Below are positions 12,913-25,245 of a DNA stretch of 64,000 nt, in pieces. The notes under the pieces were generated by a model. It was given only the letters and a program-made list of their open reading frames with translations, was not told where the DNA came from and did no database searches. Where the stretch lies: assembly GCF_047496725.1 (NCBI RefSeq), contig NC_132970.1, positions 20,982,001 through 21,046,000 of the forward strand, given 5' to 3'. The DNA comes from Anoplolepis gracilipes (lineage: Eukaryota > Arthropoda > Insecta > Hymenoptera > Formicidae). The position numbers and the translations under genes are program-made. How positions within the stretch are numbered: position 1 is the first letter of the stretch; each line of letters starts with the position of its first letter.

Positions 12913-15389
12913 AAGTTCTTGAAATCTATAAAATAAAGATAAAAATTATATTAATAATAATAGTTTACGAGCCTCTAATAAAAATTCTAATAATAAATAT
13001 GATATGTATGTACATTGCAAAGAAAAAAAGACGAATGTTTCATATCTATAAATATTTCTAGTATCATTATCTATAGTAAATATCTTATTATTATCTATAG
13101 TAACTACATTCTAGTTTAATTCTAATGAATGGTTAATTTTTTATTCCATCTATTACAATAGACATAAATAGTTACATAGCATAGTTACATATGTACACAT
13201 AGCATAATTTGACTTTCATTTTTTCCTTTCATTTTTTTTATAGTACGACATTACTGCACAATTAAAAGCAGAAAAAATTATTTAGTCGTAATTATATAAT
13301 GATACAATAACATAAGGAAATCAACTATTTTTTCGTAACTATTTATGTTAATAAACATTCAATATATGTAAAAAAAGGTCCTAATGACCTCCGTCTTTAT
13401 GAATATAATGTATATTAATTTATTAAAATGATGAAAAGATAAAAAATTCTATGATTTTTAAAATTACATAAATTTTAAAAATCATAGAATGAGTAGAACG
13501 TTTTAAATATTTTTATATATTGATCACGCGATAACATGTGGTATCAATACGCGAGATTGCTAATTATGCAAGCCAATCGTTTGTAATGAAAAAATATGGT
13601 TATAAAATTATTCTATTTACGAGTACATAAAAACTTAAAGAACGCTATTATTTTGTATCCGTTACATTCAGTTATAATATTTTCTTAGGCAGTAAAAACC
13701 ATGGATAAGTTTATTTCAATTTTACATGTGTGTTTAGTATTACTTTTTAATAAATTACAAAAGAAATATAGTATCAATTTTGCTTGTTGTCTGTAACATA
13801 AAACAATTTTAATTCAAAACATAAGAAAAATCTTGTAAATATAAAAATTTAAGGAATTAATTCTTCTGAAAATTATTGTATATTATATGATTGTATGAAA
13901 AAAGAAGAATATTCTTCTACTCTTCTTTTTTTTAAATAAAGGCGCCTTACAGAAATATATTTCAATTTGTGTATAAATTCTAATATATTAAAATAGAATC
14001 TTATTGCAATTGTCAATAGTCTTCTAGAATATATTTGTATAATATATTTGTTATAATAATGTATATGTTATATATTCAACATATACACTATATATACATA
14101 TATATAGGTGATACGGTCATTTTGAGACACCCTGTATATACATATATAAATGTTTTGATATAAAGACTTTCGAACATATAATAATTTTCTAAAAACATTA
14201 TATGAAACGGCAAAATATCGCGTTTAAAATGTGAGATATATGATTATTGACTACTCGTGTGTTTTTTAATGACGATTACGTAATAATATTTATATGTTCC
14301 TGTACAATGATAATTTTTTTAACAATAAGATACATAAGCATGTTTTGTGTATTTATTTATGTTGTAATACATTTTGGTTGATTTGTTTATAACCGTTTCA
14401 AAATCAAGTTAATCATATCAAGCGATAGTTATCAATGTCAGGGGCATGGCAATGTTACGTAGGTTGTAGAACGATTATGACTTTGAGTACGCTGACTCAC
14501 CGTAGAGAAATCAAATAGAACAGAACGCTTTATAAACATGACTAGACAGTATATAAAATTTTCATCCAAAGTTCAAAGGACATTTATCGTTATTTTTATT
14601 GCTTTATCATTGTATGTACTAGATTGCCGACATGTTATCTTTGTAAACAGGAAAAGATAGGAAAAATCTTACAAAATTTTATACTAAAAACAATTTCTTA
14701 AATAGTAAAAAAAAATGTAAATATGAGCAAAAATTTGTATGATTAGTATTATATACGAATATTATCGTTATTTAAATATTAGGTAAACATGCAGATTAAG
14801 CATGCCTAGAAAGGAAAAATATTTGTAAAATATTTATTTATTATTATTTAAACATAAATATGTATCTTATCGACTTTGTAATATTTATTTATCGCACAAC
14901 TTTTTTTTTGCTGCGGTATAATTTAAAAAAAATTATCATTAGTAATAATAATGTTAAATTAATGTTTAACAACAATAAGAGAATTGAATTTTAAAAATGT
15001 ACAATAACGAAAAATATTTGTATAATATCAAAACAATGTAGGTAACAATTTCCGAAAATAATAGATCTTCAACTTTTTAATGTCATAGAACTGTCATACA
15101 AATAATATTTAGAAGAGATATTTATTTATACTTTTTTTATAAAAAAAGCACTATTGTAATTGCCGTCAAGACGTAAAATATAATCATAAAATAACCGTAA
15201 AATATAGAAAAAATTTTGAAAAAAACCAATTACATCGTCACAATATGTATATAAACACGTATACATGTATCTACATTCTATATATATATATATATATATA
15301 AATATATAGAAATTTCATGACTAACAATAAGTCAAAATAATATCGCTTTTTACTTATATATTGTCTGTTATTCATTTTCATAAATAATA

Positions 15390-15715
15390 AAATTAAAAAC
15401 GCTCAGCGTATGAGCGCGCGCTGTATATAGCATTCAGCATATGCTGAACGTTTTTAATTAATATTTTAATCATTATTGCGCAAATCGCAAAATTGTAGAG
15501 GACTTTTATGTTCAGTTTGACCTGCTCTATTAGTCCTAGAGAGGTGGAGCGATTATTACCGGACATTTTGTATATATATATATATATATAATATCGTTTA
15601 CTGAGCGTTTTTAATTAATAGTTTAATAATTATTGCGCAAATCGCAAAATGATACAGGACTTTTCTGTTCAGAATAACACTCTCTACCTTCTCTTAAAAG
15701 GTGTTGCGCGAGCTA
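15390..15715. mobile_element. Truncated palindromic MITE (CAGGGTGTC family)
   Basis: It shares with the element at 9575-10162 the AAAACGCTCAGCG palindrome, the AATAATTATTGCG core, the phrase TTCAGTTTGACCTGCTCTAT and the inner end ATTACCGGACATTTTGTATA. The right terminus ends CGGACACCCT but no matching left terminus is present, so only the right-hand portion survives. A (TA)n run at about 15571-15589 sits where the inner element ends. Confidence 0.65.
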
Positions 15716-16134
15716 TCGGACACCCTAATAATAATTTGATTATGCAATTATAATTAATTACAAAATAAGAAACTTTTTATAGTGATAAAATTATCACTGT
15801 ATTTAACGATTTTGGAAACATTTATTTGTGCAAAACAATTACCTAATGTTAAATTAATAAACAATGGTTTTAAAAAACGCATGTTATGATTTAAAGTTAT
15901 TTTCAAACAAACCACAAAGTTATATTTCTAAAATATATTTGATGCTTATTTTTATTTGTCTCAATTATAGACACATTATCTTTATAAATTTTCCGTATTT
16001 GTTTAAAAAATATGTAAATTATTATACAGTTATTATATTTTTATTATTACCGCGAGATATTAATGCGTCTCTTTTTTTATATTTAATGTAGATTACATAG
16101 AATATATTGTATAATATATAATCTTCGTAAAATT

Positions 16135-16136
<2 letters not shown>

Positions 16137-16204
<68 letters not shown>
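16137..16204. repeat. Compound (CT)n(TA)n microsatellite
   Basis: About 30 bp of CT repeats run directly into about 38 bp of TA repeats. The minus-strand open frame through it reads as alternating Ile/Tyr then Arg/Glu and is an artefact. Confidence 0.9.
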
Positions 16205-16211
<7 letters not shown>

Positions 16212-16944
16212 ACAACAATATTTATTCAATAAAACTTTTCTACGTTTTATATTTTTTACGTGTCTTTTTTTTTCGAAAGGCACTATTTCATTATCAGTTC
16301 GCGCTATAATTTATCACATTCCATAAAAAAATATTATTTACATTCTCTCTTTCTTGCTCGCTTAGACAGTGTGTTGCAGGATGTACAGATCTAGGATTTA
16401 TTTTTAACAATGTCACAACACTATTTCAGTGATATATTAATACACAAAAGATAAAAATGCAACGTTGTAAATTACATCAGAGCACTGCAATATGAGATTT
16501 ACACTTTCGCATATGAAGCACAAATTCTAACGTAAAATAAAATAACTCGCAAATTTCTAATGCGAGAAAATTCACGCTAGAGGAATGGTTCTCAATTGCC
16601 GCTTATGTGGCACCAATGTCTATGCGTGACCGTTTTCACTTGTGAACTGAAGAGTTATCCAACAAAGCGTTTAACTTCGAGCGACGATAGAAATATCACT
16701 TGACTCCCCACCATGAACTTATCATGCCGCGGGAAAGAGCATAAAGAGAATGTGAATCAGAAAGAACAAGAGCTGTATAGAGAAAGCATTGATCAAGAAA
16801 ACAGCTGTTGCATTGTATTACAAATTTAACATTATTAACATAAATTGAAAATTAAGAATTTTCAAAAGTGTATTAGAATTTTTACTCGATCTTTCATTTC
16901 GTAACATATTTTATGTTGTAATATAAACGTTTTTTATTTCATAA

Positions 16945-17231
16945 CCCGATAAAAAATTTGTTATGTATAATCATATATCATATATGACCATATAAAATTA
17001 TATAGAAATATATAAAATTTTATATAAGTTATGTATAATTATATATAATAATATATGACTTGTTGTATAATTATATATAATTTTATATTAATGTTGGCTA
17101 AATGTTAGTCAACGATAATACAAAATTATGCATACTATACATAACTATACATAAGTTATACAGAATTTTATATATTTCTATATACTTTTATATTGTTATA
17201 TATAATTATATATGAGAAATTTTTTACCGGG
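16945..17231. mobile_element. AT-rich fold-back element with CCCGRTAAAAAATTT ends
   Basis: The left end CCCGATAAAAAATTTGTTAT pairs with the right end AATTTTTTACCGGG, and the two arms are near-complementary over more than 100 bp of TATAATTATATA-type sequence around a GTTGGCTAAATGTTAGTCAAC centre. This is the structure of a small inverted-repeat (MITE-like) element. There is no coding capacity and no clear target duplication. Confidence 0.65.
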
Positions 17232-17654
17232 AAGATATCTTTAATTGTTTTAGAATATCACACGAAATGATATCAGTATAAATTAAATAATATGACAAAG
17301 GAATTTTTTATTTGTAGAAAAAATTATTTTATGAGAAAGAGCTAAAAAAATTTAAACATACAGCAAAAAAATAGAATTTTTTCCTTAATAACTCTCGAAG
17401 AAGAAAAAAAGAATTTGTGTATGATGTTGAATATTTTATGTCAGAATATTTTCACGTACATTAATAAGCCTAAAATAAAAAGTTGCATATTTTTAATTTT
17501 AAAATTTCTTGCAAAACAAAATCTTAGGTATAAATCCTTCTTTTATTTCTTTAGAGTTCTTTCTCTCTTCTTTTTACTTTATTTTTTTTTTAATTTTTCA
17601 TTATATGTAATATTTGATTTTTTTAGCTTTTAGCTTACTTTGAAATATTTACAT

Positions 17655-17721
17655 AAATTTGGCAGGATTATACACGCGCATATATATAAGACATATGCGC
17701 ATGTATAATCCTGCCAAATTT
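17655..17721. repeat. Compact hairpin, arms of about 30 bp
   Basis: AAATTTGGCAGGATTATACA at the left is mirrored by TGTATAATCCTGCCAAATTT at the right, continuing inward through CGCGCATAT/ATATGCGC with one mismatch and a loop of only a few bases. It could be a minimal palindromic element or a precursor-like hairpin RNA; sequence alone does not decide. Confidence 0.7.
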
Positions 17722-18301
17722 CGATATAATACTTATACGTGGTCACACACACACACACAGATATGATTTTATATAATTATATCTATTTTTTCTCAGATAA
17801 AACTTTATATGTATATAAACATAAATTTTATATTATAATTCTTAAATGCATCAAAAGACCCTGCTACATATGCGGAAAATATAGGAAAATTTATGACATT
17901 ATGAATTTCAAAAAGAAAAAATATATCGTAAAAGAAAAATTTTATTTTCAAAATAAATTTTTCATTTTAAAAAAGCAATTAATTTAATAAAAATTAGGAT
18001 AGATAAGAAAATATTTATATTATACATAATGAAATATAAAAGAGAACTGCGTAAAATCTGTTTGTTAGCTCTTGTTAAATAACTTTTACTATTAGAACAT
18101 ATAAATATCTTTCCATATCTAATTAAACAATGCATATAAAATTTTCATATCTAGACGTATAAGCATTTAGACATAATTTAATAAAAAAATAATGAGACAA
18201 AGTTCCATTATTTTTTGCTTATTGTTAAATTGATTTAATCATCATTATATAACAATATATATATATATATATATATGTATATACATTACTACTATATATA
18301 C

Positions 18302-18590
18302 AGAGTGTCCGGTAATTCGTAAAAAATCTCTCGTATATGTAAGCGGTTGCCAGTCGCACGCATTGTAACCGTGTAAGAGTGGGCTGTCTCTTCTCGCTAT
18401 GCTCCTAGCGACCGCGTGACAGCGGGCTGTCTCTTTTCGTAGCGCTAACATATTGGCGTGAATTAGTCGATATGTTTTAATTAATTTCTCAATAATTATT
18501 ACGAAAATCGCAAAATGGTAAAGGACTTTTTTGTTCAGTTTAATCCGCTCTATCTGTACACGAGAGATTTTTTACAAATTATCGGACACC
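18302..18590. mobile_element. Palindromic MITE with CAGAGTGTCCGG/CCGGACACCCTG termini
   Basis: The left end CAGAGTGTCCGGTAATTCGT and the right end AATTATCGGACACCCTG form inverted repeats that extend inward through AAAAAATCTCTCGT. The right half carries the family core AATAATTATTACGAAAATCG followed by AAAGGACTTTTTTGTTCAGT, as in the elements at 9575 and 15390. TATATA-rich DNA flanks both ends. The middle (18340-18450) holds a GC-richer segment not shared with the other two copies. No coding sequence. Confidence 0.75.
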
Positions 18591-18822
18591 CTGTATATAC
18601 ATACATATATACATCAGTTAGCAGTAATCTATTGTTTGTTTTCTTATAAAAACAAAGAGATAAGATATCATTTGATATTCTCCTTTTTTAATACAGAGTT
18701 AATACTACTGACGTATTACTATTATGTTTTTTAATATTGCTGATTGAAATATTCATTATTGAACATATTGTAAATCTTCATTTACATTTATGTAACATAG
18801 CATATATCTGTTTTTTTGTCAT

Positions 18823-18823
<1 letters not shown>

Positions 18824-18867
<44 letters not shown>
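18824..18867. repeat. (CA)n microsatellite
   Basis: About 44 bp of uninterrupted CA dinucleotides in gene-free DNA. Confidence 0.9.
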
Positions 18868-18868
<1 letters not shown>

Positions 18869-20136
18869 GGATGATTATAAATAATTATTTCATTAATTAT
18901 TTTACAAGGATATATGTACATATAAGAAAAACAAATTAAACATGTACTTATATCTTATGCCATTGAATTAAATACATTTTGTTTTTCAAGTTTTTTACTA
19001 CTTAATTTAGATTGAAAATGTGTGTGTGTGTATGACCTTGTTTCGAATAAAGTAATTTTTCTAAAGATGCAAGATATAAGTATTGCATCCTCGTGCCATC
19101 TAGCTTTGGAACGGTAAATGTATTACGCTTATCATTATTGTTCGATAATATAATGAGACTCGCTTTTTTTCTTTTACACAAAAATTGGTGCATTCATTAC
19201 CATTACAATAACAATTTAAAAACTGTCAGCTATTCTAAATTATACTACTGTGCTTATTGCTTTTTTGTTTTAATTTTATGTTAACGCGTAATCTTTCTAC
19301 ACCGTTTTCTAAGCACGTTTCTTTTCTTTGACTATTTCGGTTCTGTCAATTTCTATTAGCCTTTGAAATAATACGGTTTCAGTTTATTACATCACACTTT
19401 ACTTTATTTTCTTTGACTTTTTTGTACGCTTTTTATATCTATTGGCATTTTTTCTACCTGTTTCCTATATTAGGCTTACCACTTTTGAATAAAAAACCGT
19501 TGTTGATGAAAGGATGCTTTTAAAATAATTTTTTCTTTTTCCCTGATGAAATTTCGGAGGTTATTAACCCATGAAAAAATTGTTATTTCTTTTTTTTTAA
19601 GCTATTATTTTCCTTATTTAGCTAGTATTTTTATTTCAGATTATTGTTATGTTTTTTTTATGACTCACTACATGCATATTTTATTAACTAATTAAACTTT
19701 ATCATAATGTTGTAATTACTACATCTTATAACCATCAATTTGTTTCATTATTGAAGACAAAATTAAAACGTCCATATTTTGTCATATCTGAAATATCGAC
19801 AATGATTTATAATTTATTATAACAATATACAATTTTTTATTTCTTAAGTTTTTATTAGTTCACTCGTTTAAATAAAGTTTTATTTGCAATAAAGTGCATT
19901 ATTATTACAACCGATTTTATTATATAAAAACATAGTTCTTTATCATTTTATAATGTCGCTAATTTTATGACTTCTGCATACATTAGTCAATTTGAGCTTG
20001 TCGAATCGCTAATGCGCCGACGCATCTTCATCGACGCCGACGCCGATGACGCTTGCCAAGACAGTATCGTCTCGCAAAAAGTATAATCCAGTGTCAAAAA
20101 ATTAAAATACAATATAAAATTTATTTTTAAAGAAAA

Positions 20137-20139
<3 letters not shown>

Positions 20140-20176
<37 letters not shown>
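20140..20176. repeat. (GA)n microsatellite
   Basis: GA repeats of about 36 bp followed by further GA-rich sequence, in the DNA upstream of the membrane-protein gene. Confidence 0.85.
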
Positions 20177-20179
<3 letters not shown>

Positions 20180-20957
20180 TAAAGAGAGAAATAAAGAGAT
20201 TAATAGTAAAAATACATTTTTAAATTAATTACTATATATTAAAATTACAAATTATAAGCTCAACAATAATAAAATAATAGAAATTTAAAAAAAAATTTTT
20301 TTTAAATATATATATTTATGCTTTTTATTATGCTTATAATATTTAATATACTTATATATATTTATGCTTTTATTATGATATTCTCTCGCATTTTAAGTTA
20401 AACATTTAACTCGCACTTAAATAATTTGTTTAAATTAAGAAAAACTGTTATTACAAAATTGCTACAAGAAACCGATAAGATACCATGCAAATTATCTGTT
20501 TTAGAGATAGCATAAAAAACATGTTGCAAAAACATTAAAACAAAGAAAGTTAAAAGTATTTAAATAAATATAGTGTGCGTATGCGCGCATTACAAACGCG
20601 TTATTTAAAATAATTTTATCATTCAAAACATGTTCATAATATTTAACTTTTGTTAAAAAATACTGATATGCATCAGGCGCATCAGAGTAAGCTTTATTAT
20701 TATACCTGCTTACCTATCTACCCCCTAGGAAAACAAACACCAGCACTGCGACATCCCTGCATACGCTTGAAACCTGCGCTTAAGGGTGACCGCCATGTCG
20801 ACGTATACCCTGCAGTCCTCTCCCGTTGCAACCCACGTACACCATCGGCTGGTGACTATTCGCAAAAAGAAAATTCTCTCAGGAAACGGACGCTGAACAG
20901 TCTCGAAATAGTAATCGTCAAACCGGATCACTCTTGCACGTAGCATTTGGGATATGA

Positions 20958-21743
20958 ATGAAGACCCAACCTTTTCACTTCGAGGTAAATAACATTTCGT
21001 TATACCTAACGCTCGGGTCCATTCTACATGCCCGAAGCACATCAAGCGAATCTGAAATCGTTTCACGAAAGAACGAAGGTCATTGGTTTCGTGATAGAAT
21101 AACACACGTCTTCTTGTATCGTAATTAGACATACTTGAACAAATGTTATGTGCATGAGCGAGTGGTGACATTTTTATCGATTGCATTATTTATGCATGTG
21201 TGTTCGAGAAAGAATACTCGTCGGTTCTATGTATATCGTTAAGGAGTGTGTAATATTTCCTTATATGTAATATGTATTTTTAATATATTCTCTAATATTT
21301 TTTTTTTTTTTTTAGCATTTATAATCGATGATAAAATATGTGACTTTAATTTTAAAAATATCATATGTGAAGAAGTTTTTTTATTCTAAAAAAGACTCTT
21401 ATTATGCATATATTTAATTATATATGTTAATATAAAATACGAAAAACTCGTTGAATTAACTTCTTTTTTTGATACAATAAGTAATCGATAATTTGCAAGT
21501 CCTTGGCGAAAAAAAGATAGATTTATATTATCTGTAATATCAAAGAAACACGTTTATGATTAAATTGTACTATTGACAGGTTCTGGCAGTGCTACTTCTG
21601 TCTGTAATTCCATGGCCTGGTCCCAGCGTCTTTAAAATATCATGCCCCCGCGATCGAGCATCCGTAGTGAGGAGGATAGTTCACAAGGTAAGAAATAATC
21701 TGTTGATTTATTGAAATTAATTATAATGAGTATTTTTATATAT

Positions 21744-21781
<38 letters not shown>

Positions 21782-24537
21782 AATTAAAATATATATCTAA
21801 CAATTAAACACTTTGATGCAAAAATTATGATTTTATTTGGAAAATTAAATATAATATTATTTACTACATCAGCTTCTATATATTTTCTAAAAATCAAAAA
21901 TAACTTCAATGATAATTTGTTAAGTTATAAGCCTTAAGTACAAAAATAATCAGGCAAAAAAATAACGCAACGTTCTGAGCTTCGTTGAGATTTCAGAGAT
22001 GGATGCCAATACTGAAGAAGTATCAGGTAGAATTACCATTGGAATGTCCGTTCCACGAAAGTCGAGATATCTTTCGGCCGCAACAAAAGGCAAAGCATCA
22101 ACACAGACCCTCACAATGGACCTGCGGTCTTTGCGGCAAGTCCTTTTATGCCGAAAAACACTTGGACGCCCATTTCGATAACAGACATAAAAGCAATGTT
22201 AATACGGTAAGCGTTTAAAAAAAAATATGTAAAAACAGTTATTATTTATCATATTTCTTCGAAACTTTTAAACTTTCCTTTTGAATTAAAAATAACTGCG
22301 TAACTTTCCTAGTCTTTAATCTTGGTAAACTAAATCCTCAACGAGCCGAAAATCAGAAATATGTTGGAATCCAGAGCAGATGTGTGCAAAATCAAAGGCA
22401 CATATCTCTTTCAGGCGGAAGACGCGGTATGCCTGGCGGACTATTGCGATATCATGCGCTGCGATGTGCTGGGTAACCGTGACTTCGAGAACTTGGTGGA
22501 CGACGACGGCAGCCACTTGAATACCGATATCCAAGTGTGGCGCGAAAATACTGAACAACAACAGCAACAGCAAAAACAGCGTGGCGTTTCAATCGTGCCA
22601 TGCGAGTCACGTGGTCTCGCCAGGATGTATCCTTCGGGCAAGTCCTGCACCATCGCTGGCGGTGGTGCGGTGACGAATCTGCAACGTTACTGTCATCACG
22701 ATGACGGTGGCGACATGCACAATCACAGATTAGCGAGATCGTCCTATCAAAACGAGATCGCCGAGTCGGATAACAAGGGTGACGGTTGCGACGGAGAGGA
22801 GGACGAGGATGAGGATGACGAGGAGGACGCGGAAGATGAGGAAGATCTGGTGGAGGCGGCACTACCTGCCGTCGAGAAAAAGCAAAAACGCCGAGGATTG
22901 CATCTAAGGAAGATCAAATCCCACTGCAAGCCCGAGGAGTTGCAAAAGCTGAAGACCCAGTGCGAAGTGAGCATTATATAGTTTGTTATTTTATTTAAAA
23001 TATATATTTGTGTTGTGACATTGTCTCGACGCGCCTCCACCAGACCCCTCCGATCGCGAATCGTGTGCTGAACGCCAAGTTCGATAATTGCGTTGTTAAT
23101 TCTTTTTCTTTATTTTTATTTTCGGTTTAAATGTGCTAATAATCTGACGCTAAAAAAAATTATTCGCTCTTTTTTAATTGTTGATATCTCTTATTGATAT
23201 CAGATATTTTAATTTCATAATATCAAGTCGAGAACTGAGAACTATGACTCAGGAATAATATATATAATTTTTGATCATATTTAACATTGCGAAAAAAACA
23301 AGCAAAGGTATCATGTTTACAGACACATATTACCTATAAATATTAATAATACACGATGATACATTTATCGCGTGATTGTCAACAGATACTCGTGCGTGAT
23401 TGCATCGCTGGGTTGCTCACCAATCTTTCTATGCGGGATTTCCAAGAGATCGAAGGTATGCAATATGCAATTGACTTTTACACCTAAAGATATACGACTG
23501 ACATTGAGTACAGTCCTTGATATTTTCTTATTGGTTATAATTTTGGTCTATAGGGGAGTTGAATCGTGCGATCTGTTGGTATCTCAGTTGTGACAGATAC
23601 TGGGAGGATACAAAGAGGCCGCAACGTCACACGCCCTGGTATCTGCTAAGCATTTTCATGTTGGTCCTGTTTTCGTCCATCTACGCGTGTTACTACGTCA
23701 TTTGGGTCTGCTTCAAGTACGTCGTGCCGAAAATAAAATACCTCGTTATTCCTTTCGCCAGAAACTCCGACTAGATCGCTTCTAGTAAAAAAAAAAAAAA
23801 AAAATCATCTTGCATTGTTAAAAAAAATTGCGTAACGAGTTTTAGCGTAAATCTATGCGAAAGATAAAAAACTGGTTTATATCGAGTAAAGAAGTTCGAC
23901 TATAAATAGCTAATATCCTACTTAATAAAAAATATATAACATATTAAACGCGCGGATTTTTTTGAAGTAATTCTGTATACAGTATTATGTCATTTTATAT
24001 ACAATACCTCATCCACATTATTATTGTACAATAAATATTAAATAAGCGCACAATAAATATTAACACACAATAAATATTAAAAATTAAACAAGCTACGTTA
24101 AAAATGTTTTAGGTATGTAATAATTCTCGAATAAAAAAGAAGTAACACGTTTTTGTTGTGGAAACTTCTAAGCAAGTGGGAATAAAAATAATCATGTTAA
24201 CTATAAGTCTTATCATTAGAACACTCCATGTACATATTTCACGTCATTTATTTTATTATAATAAAAAAAAAACTGATTCTTTTATACTCTCTTTCATTGT
24301 AGCACTGCGGACGAGGAAAGGCTAGATGGTACCGGAAGCATGGATTACAACGGGAGCACGGATCGCTCAAGTACTTCTCCGTTAAACGACCCGAATATTC
24401 ACAGCGAAGGCAGATTGGAAAGACGGAAGGGCGATCACGGGGATGAGAATTTACCCTTGTCGAGCGAGGACATGCCCGATCATTATATCTACGTCTCGTA
24501 TCCACCCGAGCTGAAGCGGCGATTACTGGAGAGGTAA
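20958..24537 (+). CDS. Predicted single-pass membrane protein with a C2H2 zinc finger, family not recognised
   Basis: Exons: 20958-20984 (tentative first), 21580-21687, 21997-22206, 22415-22966, 23386-23455, 23554-23716, 24303-24537; about 454 codons, every junction in phase. I do not recognise the family. Exon 2 encodes a hydrophobic run VLAVLLLSVIPWPGPS that looks like a signal peptide, but it has no ATG in frame. The ATG at 20958 joins it at phase 0, although another ATG four bases upstream is in a different frame with better context. Residues about 88-109 form one C2H2 finger (CGLC, then H104 and H109; core CGKSFYAEKHLDAH). Exon 4 holds a Gln run, clustered Cys and His residues and a long acidic stretch (about 20 residues, mostly D/E) followed by a basic KKQKRRG patch. 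Exon 6 carries one strong membrane segment (YLLSIFMLVLFSSIYACYYV). The tail is hydrophilic. If the signal is real, the finger is outside the cytosol. A different C-terminus is possible if the last intron is retained. Confidence 0.7.
23554..23774 (+). CDS. Alternative terminal exon (last-intron retention) of the membrane-protein gene
   Basis: The exon starting at 23554 can be spliced at the donor GTACGT (23717) to the exon at 24303, or read straight through that donor to a TAG at 23772-23774. Read-through replaces the long hydrophilic tail with a short basic/hydrophobic one (FKYVVPKIKYLVIPFARNSD). Both versions keep the membrane segment. Several AATAAA motifs lie at about 24030-24080, which could serve the short form. 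Which form is used cannot be told without transcripts. Confidence 0.45.
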
Positions 24538-25175
24538 ATCGACTCGTGACCGAAAGTGTATACGAGAAGCATTCCGTCTTACAATCGCATATAGTGAGTC
24601 TCCTGCTTACAGCTGCTACAATAGGACCACTCGTCTGTGAATCAGCTTGGGAGGGAAAAACATACCGGAAAATGCGCGCGCGCGCGCCACGGCAAGATCT
24701 TATCTCGATCCCTGCACAAAAAGAAGGCATTTGAGATTAATTCCTCATTCTTATCTTTCTCGTTATCTTCGTGTTTTGTATACCGAATGTGAATAAATTG
24801 CATCAATTGTGGACACGACACATCGTGATGTTCTCTTGTCCTATTTCTCTTTCATTTATTCTTTTATATTAATTATTTATTCCTTAAAGATTTTATATGT
24901 GACGTAGTTATGTACGATTTAAGAAGATGTAAATATTTTTAATACGTGATATTGTGATCTTCTCTTATTGTCTCGATCGTTTCTATATACTTTTCTCTCT
25001 GATGATCTGACATTTACGTATATTAAAATACCATATGTGCTATTACGGATTTATATTTTTATGTTATGTTGATTTTATTACAATATTAAAAAGGACAACA
25101 CAAATAGCAATATAACTTTTTTGTCAACTGCGATTTATACTAAAATAACATTTATTTAAAATAGAATTATTTCTT

Positions 25176-25245
<70 letters not shown>

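Larger units (their letters stand above)
12750..20650. other. Gene-free interval with palindromic elements and microsatellites
   Basis: No exon chain, conserved domain or RNA gene is visible on either strand; the open frames here are low-complexity Ile/Tyr/Lys/Phe strings. Content: (GA)n at 12862-12912, a perfect short palindrome near 13446-13491, a solo CACCCTG element end near 14130, a truncated MITE at 15390-15715, (CT)n(TA)n at 16137-16204, a fold-back element at 16945-17231, a hairpin at 17655-17721, a complete MITE at 18302-18590, (CA)n at 18824-18867 and (GA)n at 20140-20176. The first part presumably includes the ligase promoter, which I could not define. Confidence 0.6.

Noticed and set aside
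20725..21186. A 153-codon open frame on the minus strand upstream of the membrane-protein gene, and a 97-codon plus-strand frame overlapping it
   Set aside because: The two frames overlap on opposite strands in a locally GC-richer stretch, neither has a recognisable domain or splice partner, and the position fits the 5' UTR or promoter of the plus-strand gene.
22452..22862. Open frames on the minus strand opposite the acidic exon of the membrane-protein gene
   Set aside because: Their Pro/Arg/Ser-rich translations are the mirror of the acidic and Gln-rich codons of the real exon.
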